A stretch of DNA of 64,000 bases, taken from positions 57,432 through 121,431 of the forward strand of contig NZ_FORR01000011.1 in NCBI RefSeq assembly GCF_900114055.1. Reading direction: 5' to 3'. The DNA is from Thermoflavimicrobium dichotomicum (lineage in GTDB: Bacteria > Bacillota > Bacilli > Thermoactinomycetales > Thermoactinomycetaceae). The first letter of the stretch is position 1. Every line of letters starts with the position of its first letter. Under the pieces are notes generated by a model. It was not told the origin of the DNA. It worked only from the letters and a program-made list of their open reading frames with translations, and ran no database searches. A program made the translations under genes and the position numbers. This document shows, piece by piece, positions 27,596 through 37,537 of the stretch.

Positions 27596-28225
27596 ATGGA
27601 TCAGCCAAAATACGATCAGACAAATGCTTCAATTCCATCAGGTCAGTCAAAAAATGAGTTTCACTTTAAAGATTCTTCCAATGTGGTGATCGGGCAAGAT
27701 CGATCCCAAATCTATTATGGCGGCTTTTTTCAAAATTTTATTTATACAAGTGGTAATGAGCCGGTAAGTGCCAAGACATTGTCCATTCTTTTGATCGAGT
27801 ATTTGGTTTGTATTTGTTTGCCGTATATTGCACTTGTGTATCTGGAGACGGAACGATTTGTGCTTACGTTGTTTTCCAGTTTTATCACAGATTTGGATAT
27901 GGGCTCTGACTCTTTCGCCTGGCTTCAGGTTGCCTTTTTCTTGCTGACCTGTTTCCTGATCGCTTGTTTAACATCACGTCCGGGCGTCTACCTGTATAGT
28001 CTGATGATGGGATTTGCATGGGCAGCCACTGTCTTTTTGCTTCTTGCCACTATCCACCTGCCTTTTGCCTTGATTTTCGTTGGAGCCGTGGTGGTTTATC
28101 TATATAGTTTGTCTCTCCATTTCAAAATATTCGGTCTGAAAAAAATAGTGAATGTCAAAGATCCAGACCAAATCTGGCAATGGTTAAGGCAAAAAACGAA
28201 AGGAGCGGTAGATCATGGCAGATGA
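27596..28225 (+). CDS. Unrecognised four-span membrane protein with short N-terminal motif
   Basis: About 209 residues. A hydrophilic N-terminus carries the motif SSNVVIGQDRSQIYYGG (about 27-43), then four hydrophobic spans (about 63-85, 100-125, 130-150, 155-175) and a cytoplasmic amphipathic end. I do not know the family. In-frame ATGs lie at 27587, 27590 and 27596. The last has the best distance (9) from AGGAGG. It overlaps the next gene by 11 bases, and that product carries a related motif (VSDLMIAQDEAQIFIGE), so the two proteins probably act together. Confidence 0.75.
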   Translation: MDQPKYDQTNASIPSGQSKNEFHFKDSSNVVIGQDRSQIYYGGFFQNFIYTSGNEPVSAKTLSILLIEYLVCICLPYIALVYLETERFVLTLFSSFITDLDMGSDSFAWLQVAFFLLTCFLIACLTSRPGVYLYSLMMGFAWAATVFLLLATIHLPFALIFVGAVVVYLYSLSLHFKIFGLKKIVNVKDPDQIWQWLRQKTKGAVDHGR

Positions 28226-28610
28226 AAACAAAGAGTATTATCAAGCGAAAAATGTTTGGAACATGAATCAAGTGAGTGATTTAATGATCGCTCAAGATGA
28301 AGCACAGATCTTTATCGGTGAGAAAAAATCCAACATCATAATCCGTCAAGACTTGAAGGAATATATAAACCAATTGGAGCAGGTGCTGAATCAACTGGGG
28401 CCTGGGCTGAGTCAACAACAACAACAGGAGAAAGAACGAATGGTACAGGCCATTCCGGCTGTTAAACGGGAGCTGGACAAAACGCAACCGGATCGCGGCA
28501 CGATGAATCAATTTTCTGATGATTTGCGGCAGTCCTCTTTGGTAAAAGTTTCTTCCGTAGCCGGGATTGCCAGCGCGATTATCGCCTTGATTGATCTGGT
28601 AACCAAATAA
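28215..28610 (+). CDS. Unrecognised partner protein with the same motif and a C-terminal membrane helix
   Basis: A 131-residue protein. The N-terminal NQVSDLMIAQDEAQIFIGE matches the motif of the upstream gene product. A glutamine-rich coiled segment follows (about 55-75), then charged helices and a C-terminal hydrophobic helix (VSSVAGIASAIIALIDLV). ATG 28215 is 9 bases after GAAAGGAG. Its translation is coupled to the gene before it. The pair stands between azoR and a convergent coaA, next to a dispersed repeat. The motif could be a self-assembly tag, which is speculation. Confidence 0.75.
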   Translation: MADENKEYYQAKNVWNMNQVSDLMIAQDEAQIFIGEKKSNIIIRQDLKEYINQLEQVLNQLGPGLSQQQQQEKERMVQAIPAVKRELDKTQPDRGTMNQFSDDLRQSSLVKVSSVAGIASAIIALIDLVTK

Positions 28611-28633
28611 GAAAAAAGTTTGTTATTTCAGCG

Positions 28634-28720
28634 CCGGTTTTCCTTTTCCATTTCACTCCCGCTCAATAAATACGAGCAAAAGTTATTCCATTGGAAAAGG
28701 AAGACCGGGTTTGTCAACAG
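28634..28720 (-). repeat. Dispersed palindromic element, copy 3 (inverted)
   Basis: Read on the minus strand: GTTGACAAACCCGGTCTTCC opens the element, then the TTTTGCTCGTATTTATTGAG inner region, GGGAGTGAAATGG and GGAAAAGGAAAACCGG. The left outer end GTTGACAAA is intact and the right outer end is missing. It lies just after the 28215 gene. Confidence 0.85.
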
Positions 28721-28760
28721 TTTCAAAAAACTCTGTTTTTTCTGGATTTTTGATCAACAA

Positions 28761-28853
28761 AGGGGCTCCTTTTTTGGTTCAACGGCTAATGTTCGATGTC
28801 ATTCAGCGATAACAAGAAAAAGAAAGCCCCTATCTCCCAGAGACCTGGGAGAT
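28761..28853. other. Convergent gap with two hairpins
   Basis: AGGGGCT (28761) pairs with AGCCCCT (28825-28831) around 57 bases. Next to it ATCTCCCAG / CTGGGAGAT (28832-28853) forms a 9-bp stem with a 4-base loop. These probably end the cassette and the convergent coaA transcript. No gene is seen here. Confidence 0.5.
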
Positions 28854-28932
28854 TCTTCTCCAAAGAATGAGGACAAACTTGCAGAGGAATGGTTCCTTAT
28901 AGGTCGCTTGGGGTATTGCATCTCCTCTTTTT

Positions 28933-29883
28933 TTACAATTTTCGCAGTTTGATTTCCTGGATTTTGTGGTTAGCTCCCTTTTTTAAGATGAGATTTGCAC
29001 GATATCGGGTGGGGAGAATATTTTTCTCCAAATTGACAGCGTTTATTTCGCTCCAGATTTGTGTAGCTGTTTCCGTTGCTTCTTCTTCAGACAGATTGGC
29101 GTAACGGTGGAAATAAGAGTTGGGATTTTGGAACGCCGTTCGACACAAGATATGAAAGCGATCCACATACCACTGTCTGATATCTTGTTCTTCTGCATCG
29201 ACATAGATTGAAAAGTCGATAAAATCAGAGACAGCCAGTCTCGGTTTGTTGGCTTTTTTCGGTTTGGGAGTCTGTAGAATATTCAAACCTTCAATAATTA
29301 AAATATCAGGTTGTCGAATCGTTTGTACTTGATTAGGTAAAATATCATATTCAAGGTGGGAATATACAGGAGCTGTTACTTCAGACTTGCCAGCCTTGAC
29401 ATCAATTAAAAAATGAATCAGTTTTTGCAAATCATAACTCTCAGGAAAGCCTTTTCGTTTCATCAGGCCTCTTTGTTCCAATATGCGATTGGGATATAAA
29501 AAACCGTCTGTTGTTACAAGATCCACTTTGGGATGATTGGGCCAACGGGTAAGCAATGCTTGCAGGATCCGGGCAGTTGTACTTTTGCCTACAGCTACAC
29601 TTCCAGCAATTCCAATAATATAGGGAACCTTGGGGGTTAATTGCCCCAAAAACAGATTGACCGCTTTGTATGTATCTTGGCTGTTGGCAACATGAATATT
29701 TAAGAGACGAGTAAGCGGAAGATAAATGTCACTGACTTCATTAAGAGAGATGCGCTCGTTAATTCCACGTAATTTTTCCAGTTCTTCTTCAGTAAGCGGT
29801 AGTGGAACAGAAGCACGCAGTTGTTTCCAATCTCTGCGAGTAAACGTGATATATGGAGATAGTAGTTCATTATCGGTCATCAA
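28933..29883 (-). CDS. coaA: Pantothenate kinase type I
   Basis: Phosphorylates pantothenate in the first step of coenzyme A synthesis. The 316-residue protein has the P-loop [15 protein letters not shown] (about 94-108), the TTDGFLYPN motif, the RKGFPESYD motif, and a C-terminal [15 protein letters not shown] end. It is the bacterial type I (CoaA) enzyme, which is feedback-inhibited by CoA. The start is the ATG at 29883, behind AGGTGAAC. It is monocistronic on the minus strand. Confidence 0.95.
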   Translation of the reverse strand: MMTDNELLSPYITFTRRDWKQLRASVPLPLTEEELEKLRGINERISLNEVSDIYLPLTRLLNIHVANSQDTYKAVNLFLGQLTPKVPYIIGIAGSVAVGKSTTARILQALLTRWPNHPKVDLVTTDGFLYPNRILEQRGLMKRKGFPESYDLQKLIHFLIDVKAGKSEVTAPVYSHLEYDILPNQVQTIRQPDILIIEGLNILQTPKPKKANKPRLAVSDFIDFSIYVDAEEQDIRQWYVDRFHILCRTAFQNPNSYFHRYANLSEEEATETATQIWSEINAVNLEKNILPTRYRANLILKKGANHKIQEIKLRKL

Positions 29884-30403
29884 AGTTCACCTCGAGTTCG
29901 GACTGGGATTACATTTCCGTTCCTATTTTATCTAATTTTTTGTTGTGTATATATAAAAATCTACAAAAGTGAAGGCCAAGGGACTGTTCAAGTCAATCTG
30001 ATCCTATTTTCATTCGCCATATCTGATTAATGGTTTCCGTTTTGGCTCTATGGCGCAAAATAGACTCAACCATTTCATCGTAAATCAACGACAAAATGAA
30101 TACCAGTCTCTTTTCCTAAAATAGTAAGAGAAGGAAAATATTTTTGCAAGACAAAAGGTGAACATATATAGGTGGATCTTCAGCTTTGACCCATGATCTC
30201 TCAGGAAGTGGCCAGACAAGTGGTTCATAAGATTATTTATCATGAGTTGTTCGACAAATAAAAGAATATTCAAAATAAAAATACAAATAGGTCGTCCTGC
30301 GTTTGCTGATCCTGTACCTGATCCATTCACTTCAGGCTGGATGAAAAACTGCCTCGGTGTTTATACTGACTACTGAAATGATGTATGGAAAGGAGGAAGT
30401 GGA
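29884..30403. other. 520-base gap without a convincing gene
   Basis: It contains the coaA promoter side and the leader of the 30404 gene. A minus-strand frame at 30085-30330 lacks a ribosome site and a protein-like pattern. I see no repeat of the dispersed family here. Confidence 0.5.
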
Positions 30404-30622
30404 ATGGAACCAGGTCAAATTCAAGATACGTTGGATCAGATTTTTACTGAGGACGAGCTGGGGCAAATTGTTTCAGCATTAAAAAAGTCTTATTTTGACA
30501 TGAGTGGAAGCAATCAAATAGAAAACAGGCAAAAAATTGAAACCGCTTTGCATAAAATAGGGTGGGTGATCGATGAAGATCAACCCCACCAGATTCGGAT
30601 GTTAAGAGACTACGAATTATAG
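30404..30622 (+). CDS. Small acidic hypothetical protein
   Basis: A 72-residue acidic protein (MEPGQIQDTLDQIFTEDELG...), predicted all-helical, of no family I recognise. ATG 30404 follows an excellent AAAGGAGGAAGTGGA site, and the gene ends 12 bases before a strong terminator, so it is very probably expressed. It stands alone before ctaG. Confidence 0.7.
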   Translation: MEPGQIQDTLDQIFTEDELGQIVSALKKSYFDMSGSNQIENRQKIETALHKIGWVIDEDQPHQIRMLRDYEL

Positions 30623-30634
30623 TATATCGAAGAG

Positions 30635-30680
30635 ACTGGCATCAAGCAAACACAGCAGTGTCCTTGATGCCAGTTTTTGT
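30635..30680 (+). terminator. Terminator after the 72-residue gene
   Basis: 12-bp stem ACTGGCATCAAG / CTTGATGCCAGT followed by TTTTGTTT. Confidence 0.9.
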
Positions 30681-30785
30681 TTGAGAAAAGTTTCACATCC
30701 CCTTCATTTTATTTATGTGGAATAAGGGTAAACTTGTGTTAGAATGAAGGACGAGAGAGTGTTCCAAAGACTGGAGGAATTTTCC

Positions 30786-31643
30786 ATGTCCGCAAAAGAA
30801 TTTTTCGAGCTGTTTACGTATACAGCGAACTGGAATTTGCCATTAAATCTTTTATTTATAGGAATTGCGGTCATTTACCTTTTGCTGGTAGGACCCATGC
30901 GCCATCGGTTTGCTGGTGCTGAACCTGTAAAAGAGTCACAGAAATTTTTCTTTTTAATGGGCTTGATTGTTTACTATTTTACTTTGGGCAGCCCATTGGA
31001 TTTGTTGGCTCACGAGCTGTTCAGCATGCACATGTTACAAATGTCTTTGTTGTATATTGTGCTTCCGCCCTTGTTGCTGCTGGGTGTACCTGCATGGATG
31101 TTTCGACCGTTGATCAAGATTCGTTGGATTCGAGCGATTGGGCGCTTTTTTACACGTCCATTGATTATTTTATTTGTATTTAACGGTTTGCTTTCGTTGT
31201 ATCACTTCCCTTACATTTTTGATGCCATCATGAACAGCATGTTGTTGCATTTTGTTTCCCATGCCATTTTAATGTTTACAGCTTTATGTATGTGGTGGCC
31301 GATTATTGCTCCGGTACCGGAGTTGGATCGGGTGAAACCACTGATGAAGCTGGCTTATATCTTCGCAAATGGTATTCTGCTGACACCAGCATGTGCACTG
31401 ATTATATTTGCGGATCATGTGCTGTTTGACGCATATGCGAAGATGTCCGAATTGGCACCCGTTATGAATCCAATTGATGATCAGCAACTGGGTGGTATCA
31501 TCATGAAAATTGTTCAAGAAGTGGTTTATATTACGGCGATCGGTTTTGTCTTTGTACGATGGCTTCGTGAACAGCGAGCCAAAGACAAGCAAGAGCTGGA
31601 AGCATACTTTAAACAGAAGAATATACCAACTCCGCAAGAGTGA
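30786..31643 (+). CDS. ctaG: Cytochrome c oxidase assembly factor CtaG
   Basis: A 285-residue polytopic membrane protein with about seven spans, of the caa3-type CtaG family involved in copper delivery to cytochrome c oxidase. Conserved elements include SPLDLLAHELFSMHMLQM with histidines near the outer face, HAILMFTALCMWWP and FADHVLFDAY. I chose ATG 30786, 8 bases after GGAGG. The upstream in-frame ATG (30744) has no ribosome site and overlaps the likely -10. It is followed after 6 bases by a cytochrome c gene. Confidence 0.92.
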   Translation: MSAKEFFELFTYTANWNLPLNLLFIGIAVIYLLLVGPMRHRFAGAEPVKESQKFFFLMGLIVYYFTLGSPLDLLAHELFSMHMLQMSLLYIVLPPLLLLGVPAWMFRPLIKIRWIRAIGRFFTRPLIILFVFNGLLSLYHFPYIFDAIMNSMLLHFVSHAILMFTALCMWWPIIAPVPELDRVKPLMKLAYIFANGILLTPACALIIFADHVLFDAYAKMSELAPVMNPIDDQQLGGIIMKIVQEVVYITAIGFVFVRWLREQRAKDKQELEAYFKQKNIPTPQE

Positions 31644-31649
31644 TCCGGG

Positions 31650-31979
31650 ATGAAAGTAGTAAAGTATTTGGGGACAGCACTGATCGGTACAGGTTTGTTG
31701 TTTGGTTGCAGTCCGGAAAAACCACAGGAAAAAGATACGACTTTTGTACAAGAAAAGCAATCAGCTGAGGAAAAGCTGTACCAAAATTACTGTTTAAATT
31801 GCCATGGTGAACAGCTGCGTGGCGGTTATGGCCCTGGCCTGCAAAAAGTGGGACGGAAGTATACAGAAAAAGAGATTCAAACCATTATCGAAAAAGGAAT
31901 GGGCAAAATGCCAGCACAAAACTATATTCCCAAAGAAGAACAACTTCAGCTAGCGAAATGGTTAGCGAATCAAAAGTAG
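31650..31979 (+). CDS. Lipoprotein c-type cytochrome
   Basis: A 109-residue small cytochrome anchored by a lipobox (LLFGC, Cys20). The heme motif is CLNCH (48-52), and the distal Met is in GKMPAQ (about Met87). This matches the cytochrome c550/c551 donors of Bacillales (CccB type). Co-transcribed with ctaG, it suggests electron delivery to a caa3 or similar oxidase. The stop is followed by a terminator region that carries a repeat element. Confidence 0.92.
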   Translation: MKVVKYLGTALIGTGLLFGCSPEKPQEKDTTFVQEKQSAEEKLYQNYCLNCHGEQLRGGYGPGLQKVGRKYTEKEIQTIIEKGMGKMPAQNYIPKEEQLQLAKWLANQK

Positions 31980-31995
31980 CCAATGAACATTTGCC

Positions 31996-32142
31996 AGATC
32001 GCATCTAACAGGGTGCGATCTGAGGCCGTTGACAAACCCGGTTTTCCTTTTCCAGTTGAACGACTTCTTGCTCGTATTTAAGCAACGGGAGTGAAACGGA
32101 AAAGGAAAACCGGCATATAACGAGAACTTTGTCAACAAGCTG
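31996..32142 (+). repeat. Dispersed palindromic element, copy 4, with duplicated left flank
   Basis: The element 32022-32142 is the most complete copy: GAGGCCGTTGACAAACCCGG, core CCGGTTTTCCTTTTCC ... GGAAAAGGAAAACCGG, CATATAACGAGAACTTTG and TCAACAAGCTG. The outer ends GTTGACAAA and TTTGTCAAC are inverted repeats. The left flank 31996-32021 (AGATCGCATCT...GGTGCGATCT) repeats almost exactly right of the element at 32143-32169. Confidence 0.9.
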
Positions 32143-32175
32143 AGATCGCATCTTAACAGGGTGCGATCTTTTTTG
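32143..32175 (+). terminator. Terminator of the ctaG-cytochrome c operon
   Basis: Stem AGATCGCA(TC) / TGCGATCT followed by TTTTTTG. It is the right-hand copy of a duplicated hairpin, and only this copy keeps the T run. Confidence 0.85.
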
Positions 32176-32265
32176 TTGGAGTTTCGTTCAGTAGATGGCT
32201 GGCCTGTTTATTAATGGATTCAAATTGAATGGAAATAGATTATTGTGAAATTTCTGCAAACAATC

Positions 32266-32723
32266 CTAAATGGAAACTGGTTTTTCCATGAAAGTTAAAC
32301 AGACACCCGGAGCAATTTCGAGTTGTTTCACTTCCGTAAAGCCCAGTTTCTGATACAGTTTCAATGCGGGAAAATTGGCGGCACCTGTGCTTATGTATAT
32401 TTATCTACATCTGTCTCGTTATCAAGAACAAATTGGATGAGGCATTGACCGATCCCTTGGCGGAAATATTGGGGATGGACGACGAGACGATCGATCTCCA
32501 ATACTCGTTGTTTTTTTTCATAGGCAATGACTCCTGCGATGCATCCGTCTTTCCTGTAACCATAAAAGGTAAGGTTGCTTTGCATAAGCGAAGTGATGGT
32601 TTCATGCAAGTGGGGGATGCCTTGAAATCCGATCCATTCGGCTTCTACTTGGTATGCAGGAATTTGTACAGCCAGGATTTGTTCGGCGACTTCCCGTTGG
32701 CTGACATCCAGGGGGACTATCAT
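32266..32723 (-). pseudogene. GNAT acetyltransferase broken by a frameshift
   Basis: The 110-residue frame from ATG 32723 holds the acetyl-CoA site region (VVHPQYFRQGIGQCLIQFVL) and ends in NETDVDKYT. In the next frame the fold continues as STGAANFPALKLYQKLGF and runs to TAG at 32266, including the C-terminal GF motif normal for GNAT proteins. The total 458 bases is one short of a multiple of three, so a single-base deletion near 32393 (ACA-TAA for ACA-GTA-A) explains it. It could be a sequencing error. Confidence 0.82.
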
Positions 32724-32847
32724 GTTTGAGCTCCTTTCTTCGATAGAAACAACCTTTATTATCTCATATTAATAAAAAAGATTCTATCTATTAAGTGAAA
32801 ATCTGTGATCAGATCAGTGATGAGGATCATGGAGTTTTTCTGATAAA

Positions 32848-32883
32848 AAATCCGTTGCTCCCCTTCAGGAACAACGGATTTCT
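32848..32883. terminator. Terminator after hemY
   Basis: Stem AAATCCGTTG / CAACGGATTT with inner TCC/GGA pairs. On the minus strand it ends in a T run (complement of 32845-32850). Confidence 0.88.
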
Positions 32884-32885
32884 TG

Positions 32886-34304
32886 TTATCCGTTCGTTGT
32901 ATGGCTATGGGTGTGAATATATTGAAGGACTTCTTCGACAGCACGCTTTCCTTGATCGATGCAGTCCGGAATGCCAACACCATGATAGGAGGCACCAGCA
33001 AAAAACAGGCCAGGAAAATGATGGTGCAAAGTTTCTTCCAGCTGTTTTACCCAATCGGCATGTCCAACCGTATATTGTGGCATGGAACGATGCCAGCGGG
33101 TAACCCGATAGAAAAGAGGTTCTTTCTCTATATGCATGACTTTGGCGAGGTCTTGTCGAACTCGCTGGAGAATGATTTCATCAGGCTCGTCGACGATGGC
33201 TTCATCTCCACTTCTGCCTACATAGCAGCGCATGAGTATTTTTCCTTCAGGAGTGGTATGGGGCCATTTTTTGTTGGTCCAAGTGCAGGCAGTAATGGTT
33301 GTGTTTTCGGTTCGGGGTACGACAAAGCCTGTTCCTTCGTAAGGAATTTGTACATCTTGTGAATCAAAACCGAGAATAACCGTCGCTACCGATGTAGCTG
33401 GAACCGATTGAACCGGTTGAGGATGAGTAAAAGATGGCATCATCTTTTGCAGGCTAGGAAAAGGTGTTGTTACAATGACTGCATCTGCCAGAAATGTGTG
33501 ACCGTTTTCACATGAGAGTTGATACCTGTGATTTTCTCGCTGGATTTCCTTGATCTTACATCCAAGATGAATGGTCTCGGGTGGAAGTTCCTTTCCGATT
33601 GCTTCCACGAGGGTAGATAATCCATTTTTTAGTGTAAGAAACTGTCCTTTTTCTTCCCCAGGGAGTTTCTTGGCTGGTCTCGTTTTTTTCATGCCCAGAA
33701 TTAAACTGCGATATTTTTCTTCCATCTGTGCAAATTGGGGAAAGGTTGCTTTTAAACTCAGTCGATCAAGATTGCCAGCATAGATTCCGGATAAAAGGGG
33801 TTCAATCAGATGATCAACAACTTCATTTCCTAGCCGCCTGCGGAAAAATTCACCGACAGATATGTCACCTTCAATCGATTGGCGTGGTAAGAATAGATCA
33901 AGCGAAGCACGCATTTTTCCGGAAATGGAAAAAAGCCGGGTAGCAATGAACGGAGAGATCTGGGTAGGAACCCCCATGACAGCTCCTTCCGGAATCGGAT
34001 GGAGTTTTCCTTTGTGCAAGATATAAGCTTGCCCTGTCCGATTCCGAACCAGTTGGTCTTCAAGTCCCAGGTCAAGGGCTAACTGTTTGGCACTGGCTTT
34101 GCGTTCTAAAAACGAATCAGGTCCTTTTTCCATGACAAAGCCATTCCAACGTTCAGTCCAGATTTTTCCACCCAAACGCTGTTGCTCTTCCAACAAAGTA
34201 ATGTGAACGGATGTTTTTTGTTCTTTGGCTGTTTTGTAGAGGTAGTAGGCGGCGGAGAGGCCTGTGATTCCACCGCCAATGATCACAATCTGATACTCGC
34301 TCAT
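32886..34304 (-). CDS. hemY: Coproporphyrinogen III oxidase (HemY/CgoX)
   Basis: An FAD-dependent oxidase of the coproporphyrin-dependent heme route of Gram-positive bacteria, which converts coproporphyrinogen III to coproporphyrin III. The N-terminal dinucleotide fold is [16 protein letters not shown], and the C-terminal FAD segment is [20 protein letters not shown]. The length of 472 residues is normal. ATG 34304 overlaps the hemH stop by 4 bases. The longer frame from 34358 only adds hemH-overlapping residues. It is last in the hemE-hemH-hemY operon. Confidence 0.95.
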   Translation of the reverse strand: MSEYQIVIIGGGITGLSAAYYLYKTAKEQKTSVHITLLEEQQRLGGKIWTERWNGFVMEKGPDSFLERKASAKQLALDLGLEDQLVRNRTGQAYILHKGKLHPIPEGAVMGVPTQISPFIATRLFSISGKMRASLDLFLPRQSIEGDISVGEFFRRRLGNEVVDHLIEPLLSGIYAGNLDRLSLKATFPQFAQMEEKYRSLILGMKKTRPAKKLPGEEKGQFLTLKNGLSTLVEAIGKELPPETIHLGCKIKEIQRENHRYQLSCENGHTFLADAVIVTTPFPSLQKMMPSFTHPQPVQSVPATSVATVILGFDSQDVQIPYEGTGFVVPRTENTTITACTWTNKKWPHTTPEGKILMRCYVGRSGDEAIVDEPDEIILQRVRQDLAKVMHIEKEPLFYRVTRWHRSMPQYTVGHADWVKQLEETLHHHFPGLFFAGASYHGVGIPDCIDQGKRAVEEVLQYIHTHSHTTNG

Positions 34305-35254
34305 ACTCTGACACTTGCCTTTTTCTTTAATTGTTTGAGGATCACCGTGACAAGACAATCGATAAATTCAGGTTTGGCGTTTGGCATTTCTGGACGGTAA
34401 TAATCCGCTCCAAGCTCATCGCAAACCATTTTACATTCAATATCGTTGTCATATAGAACTTCCAGATGATCTGCAACAAAGCCCAGTGGACAATATACAA
34501 AGGAGGTATAGCCCTTTTCTTGATGCAGTTGACGGGTTAGGTCTTGTACATCAGGACCAAGCCAGGGATCAGGTGTATTTCCAGCACTTTGCCAGCCGAC
34601 TGCATAATGCCTGATTCCTGCTGCTTGTGCGACCAGATCGGCTGTTTCCTGTAATTGCTGTGGATACGGATCGCCTAGCTGCAATATTTTTTCTGGTAAA
34701 CTGTGGGCAGAAAAAATAACGACTGTTTTTTCATGTTTGTCTGCTGGAATTTGTGCGAAGGTTTGCTGCAGTTGCTGAACCCAATACTCGATAAATTTGG
34801 GTTCCTTGTACCAGCTATCGATAGACTCAATATGAAGTCCGCCTAATTGGGCCGCCTTTTCCTGGGCACGCCCATTATAAGATTTGACGCTGAATGTGGA
34901 ATAATGAGGAGCGAGAACCAAGCTAATCGCTTCCTCGATTCCCTCTTGATGCATTTGTGAGACAGCATCTTCGATGAAGGGATCGATATGCTTTAATCCC
35001 AGATAGGCACGAAACTCGATATCGTTTTGTACCTCGTTTAATCGATGTTCGACCTTTGCCACCTGTTCTTCCGTAATCCGGGCGAGTGGGGAGATTCCGC
35101 CGATCGCTTCATAGCGAGCTTTCAAATCTTCGAGAAGCTCAGGAGATGGCTTCCGTCCACGCCGAATATGGGTATAGTATGGCTCCAGATCTTCGGGTTT
35201 TCGTGGGGTGCCATAAGCCATCAATAGGATACCCATTCTTTTTTTACTTGACAT
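34301..35254 (-). CDS. hemH: Coproporphyrin ferrochelatase (HemH/CpfC)
   Basis: Inserts Fe(II) into coproporphyrin III. The 317-residue protein has the substrate loop [23 protein letters not shown], the metal-site His in [10 protein letters not shown], and [14 protein letters not shown] with the conserved glutamate. I chose ATG 35254 ([11 protein letters not shown]), 7 bases after GAGGG. The frame from 35290 would overlap hemE. It is the middle gene of hemEHY. Confidence 0.96.
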   Translation of the reverse strand: MSSKKRMGILLMAYGTPRKPEDLEPYYTHIRRGRKPSPELLEDLKARYEAIGGISPLARITEEQVAKVEHRLNEVQNDIEFRAYLGLKHIDPFIEDAVSQMHQEGIEEAISLVLAPHYSTFSVKSYNGRAQEKAAQLGGLHIESIDSWYKEPKFIEYWVQQLQQTFAQIPADKHEKTVVIFSAHSLPEKILQLGDPYPQQLQETADLVAQAAGIRHYAVGWQSAGNTPDPWLGPDVQDLTRQLHQEKGYTSFVYCPLGFVADHLEVLYDNDIECKMVCDELGADYYRPEMPNAKPEFIDCLVTVILKQLKKKASVRV

Positions 35255-35264
35255 CCAGGTTCCC

Positions 35265-36302
35265 TCACTTTTTTGTGTAATGGTGAACAAGATCAGTCAA
35301 ACGCTGTAAGGTTTCCACTTGTACTTCTGGAAAGATTCCATGTCCCAGGTTAAAGATATACCCGGGGTGCTCCATTCCTTGGTCGAGGATTTCTTTGGCT
35401 TTTTTCTCGATAACCTCCCAAGGTGCCAGTAATAGTGAAGGATCGAGATTTCCTTGCAGCGTTTTCGTAATCCCCTGTTGACGTGCGGATTGGATGGATG
35501 TACGCCAATCTAATCCAATGACATCTACAGGCAGTTTGTCCCATTCCTGAAGCAGATGACCCGCTCCAATCCCAAAATAGATGATGGGGACATCTGAGGT
35601 TTGTTTTAAGGTAGAGAAGATTTTTTGCATGATGGGAGCAACATATTCCCGGTAATCTTCCTGGTTAAGAGCCCCGACCCATGAATCAAACACTTGAATG
35701 GCATGAGCACCGGCACGAATCTGTGCCTGCAGGTATGTAATCGTCATGGAACCCAATTTTTCCATTAGCGCATGCCATGCTTTGGTGTTACTGTACATAA
35801 AACCTTTGGTTTTATAATAGTTTTTGGATGGTCCACCTTCAATGATGTAGCTCGCCAAAGTAAAAGGAGCACCAGCAAAACCGATTAAAGGTACGGAAAG
35901 TTGTTGGGTTAACATTTTTACTGCTTCGATTACAAATGGAACATCTTTTTCCGGTTCCAATTCACCCAGGCGAGATACATCCTGGATGGAGCGAACAGGA
36001 TTGGAAATGACAGGCCCGACGCCTGAGCGAATCTCCACGTCAACACCAATCGGTTTCAGTGGTGTCATAATATCGGCAAACAAAATGGCTGCATCTACGC
36101 CTAATTGCTTGACAGGGAGGCTTGTTACCTCTACACATACTTCAGGAATTTCGCTCATCTCAAAGAAAGAATATTTTTTACGGATATTACGGTATTCAGG
36201 TTGGTAACGTCCTGCCTGACGCATGTACCAAACGGGTATGTATTCAGTCGGTTCCTGGCGGCATGCTCTTAAGAAGGTATCGTTAAAGCTCTGACTGGCC
36301 AT
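35265..36302 (-). CDS. hemE: Uroporphyrinogen decarboxylase
   Basis: Decarboxylates uroporphyrinogen III to coproporphyrinogen III. The 345-residue protein carries the N-terminal signature [16 protein letters not shown], the [12 protein letters not shown] motif and [11 protein letters not shown] 36302 follows AAAGGTGTG. It is the first gene of the heme operon, 10 bases before hemH. Confidence 0.97.
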   Translation of the reverse strand: MASQSFNDTFLRACRQEPTEYIPVWYMRQAGRYQPEYRNIRKKYSFFEMSEIPEVCVEVTSLPVKQLGVDAAILFADIMTPLKPIGVDVEIRSGVGPVISNPVRSIQDVSRLGELEPEKDVPFVIEAVKMLTQQLSVPLIGFAGAPFTLASYIIEGGPSKNYYKTKGFMYSNTKAWHALMEKLGSMTITYLQAQIRAGAHAIQVFDSWVGALNQEDYREYVAPIMQKIFSTLKQTSDVPIIYFGIGAGHLLQEWDKLPVDVIGLDWRTSIQSARQQGITKTLQGNLDPSLLLAPWEVIEKKAKEILDQGMEHPGYIFNLGHGIFPEVQVETLQRLTDLVHHYTKK

Positions 36303-36603
36303 TCAGACACACCTTTCAATTTCGTTTCGTCTTGCTTTCTATCCAAGTCTATATAAGAATGTTGCATAATCCAATCAATTGATAGCGTTTCTGAATCGCT
36401 GATCACGCAATGGATGCAACAAGCTTAAAATATGGTTCTTTTATATTATTACCATATCCTTTTATTGTTAATGGAGATAGGGGTTTGGATAAAATGTCAT
36501 CAAATTTTCTATCTTTCATGGAGATGAATAAAAACTTTGAGAGTTGGGAATGCGTCGATGCTTTTTCGCTTTAGTATTCATAAAAATAAGAAAAGGAGGA
36601 AGG
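36303..36603. other. Divergent gap between hemE and thermonuclease gene
   Basis: About 300 AT-rich bases that must hold the promoters of both genes. I see no ORF, terminator or repeat. Confidence 0.4.
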
Positions 36604-37284
36604 ATGAGTATGAAACAATGGATGGTTTATGTAGGGATCTTGACAAGTTGTCTGCTGCTTGCAACGAGCTGTCATTTTGAAATGAACAGGAAAACCGCTT
36701 ATGTAGAAAAGGTCATAGACGGGGATACCATTCACTTGACCGAACCTGTAATGGGAACCAAAAAAGTGCGATTGGTCTCGGTCGATGCACCGGAAACCAA
36801 TTATCAAGGCCAGGCACAACATCCATGGGGAGAAAAAGCGAAAAATTTTTTGATGGATTTATTGCCGGCAGGAACGAGAATTGATCTGGAATGGGATCAA
36901 GAAGCCAAAGACCGCTATGGTCGTTTGTTGGCCCATGTTTGGAAAGGAGACACAGATGTCAACAAAGAGTTAATCCGCCATGGACATGCAGTAACCTATT
37001 ATATTGATCCAAATATGAAATACTTTGAGGAATACCAATCCGCTTATCTACGATCCAAAAGAGAAGGGAAGGGAATGTGGAATCCAGATCAGCCCATTTC
37101 CGCATTACCGTTTGAGTTTCGTGATCAAGTTTCGGGGCAGGTACAGGACAAGTATGTAGGGAATTATGATACCAGGCAATATGTACCGCCAGATCAATAT
37201 AAAAGCATCCCGATAGAAAAGAGGATCTTTTTTCTGAAAGAGGAAGACGCGAAAAAAGCAGGATATAAAAAGATGGATTCATAA
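36604..37284 (+). CDS. Thermonuclease-like lipoprotein (YncB type)
   Basis: A Ca-dependent staphylococcal-nuclease-fold enzyme of 226 residues. A hydrophobic signal ends in LLATSC (lipobox). The SNase domain shows VIDGDTIHL, RLVSVDAPETNY (catalytic Arg), WGEKAKNFL (catalytic Glu), DRYGRLLAHVW and the second Arg region. After it an unrecognised 60-residue tail follows. ATG 36604 (or 36610) follows AAGGAGG. It is predicted to degrade nucleic acid at the cell surface. Confidence 0.92.
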   Translation: MSMKQWMVYVGILTSCLLLATSCHFEMNRKTAYVEKVIDGDTIHLTEPVMGTKKVRLVSVDAPETNYQGQAQHPWGEKAKNFLMDLLPAGTRIDLEWDQEAKDRYGRLLAHVWKGDTDVNKELIRHGHAVTYYIDPNMKYFEEYQSAYLRSKREGKGMWNPDQPISALPFEFRDQVSGQVQDKYVGNYDTRQYVPPDQYKSIPIEKRIFFLKEEDAKKAGYKKMDS

Positions 37285-37537
37285 GATGGGAGAATGTATT
37301 GGGTCTGTGCAAACGATGTTAAGTATGTCATGGTCTTTGTTTTATAGAATGATCCTGAAAATGTGTTGCCGTTATTGAGGTTTTAGGTTTTTGAAGGAAT
37401 TGGTCCCTTGACATGACTTATTTTCAAGTGGCAGGAGATGTGACATGGAAAGGAACCAATTCCAAAGCGTAATGAAGATGTTGTCAACGAGTTTACAGCG
37501 AGGGTTCGCTGTTTTTTTGTTTACCTTGGAAAAAAGC

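Noticed and set aside
30085..30330. Minus-strand 81-codon frame
   Set aside because: GTG start without ribosome site, and I see no family pattern or supporting context.
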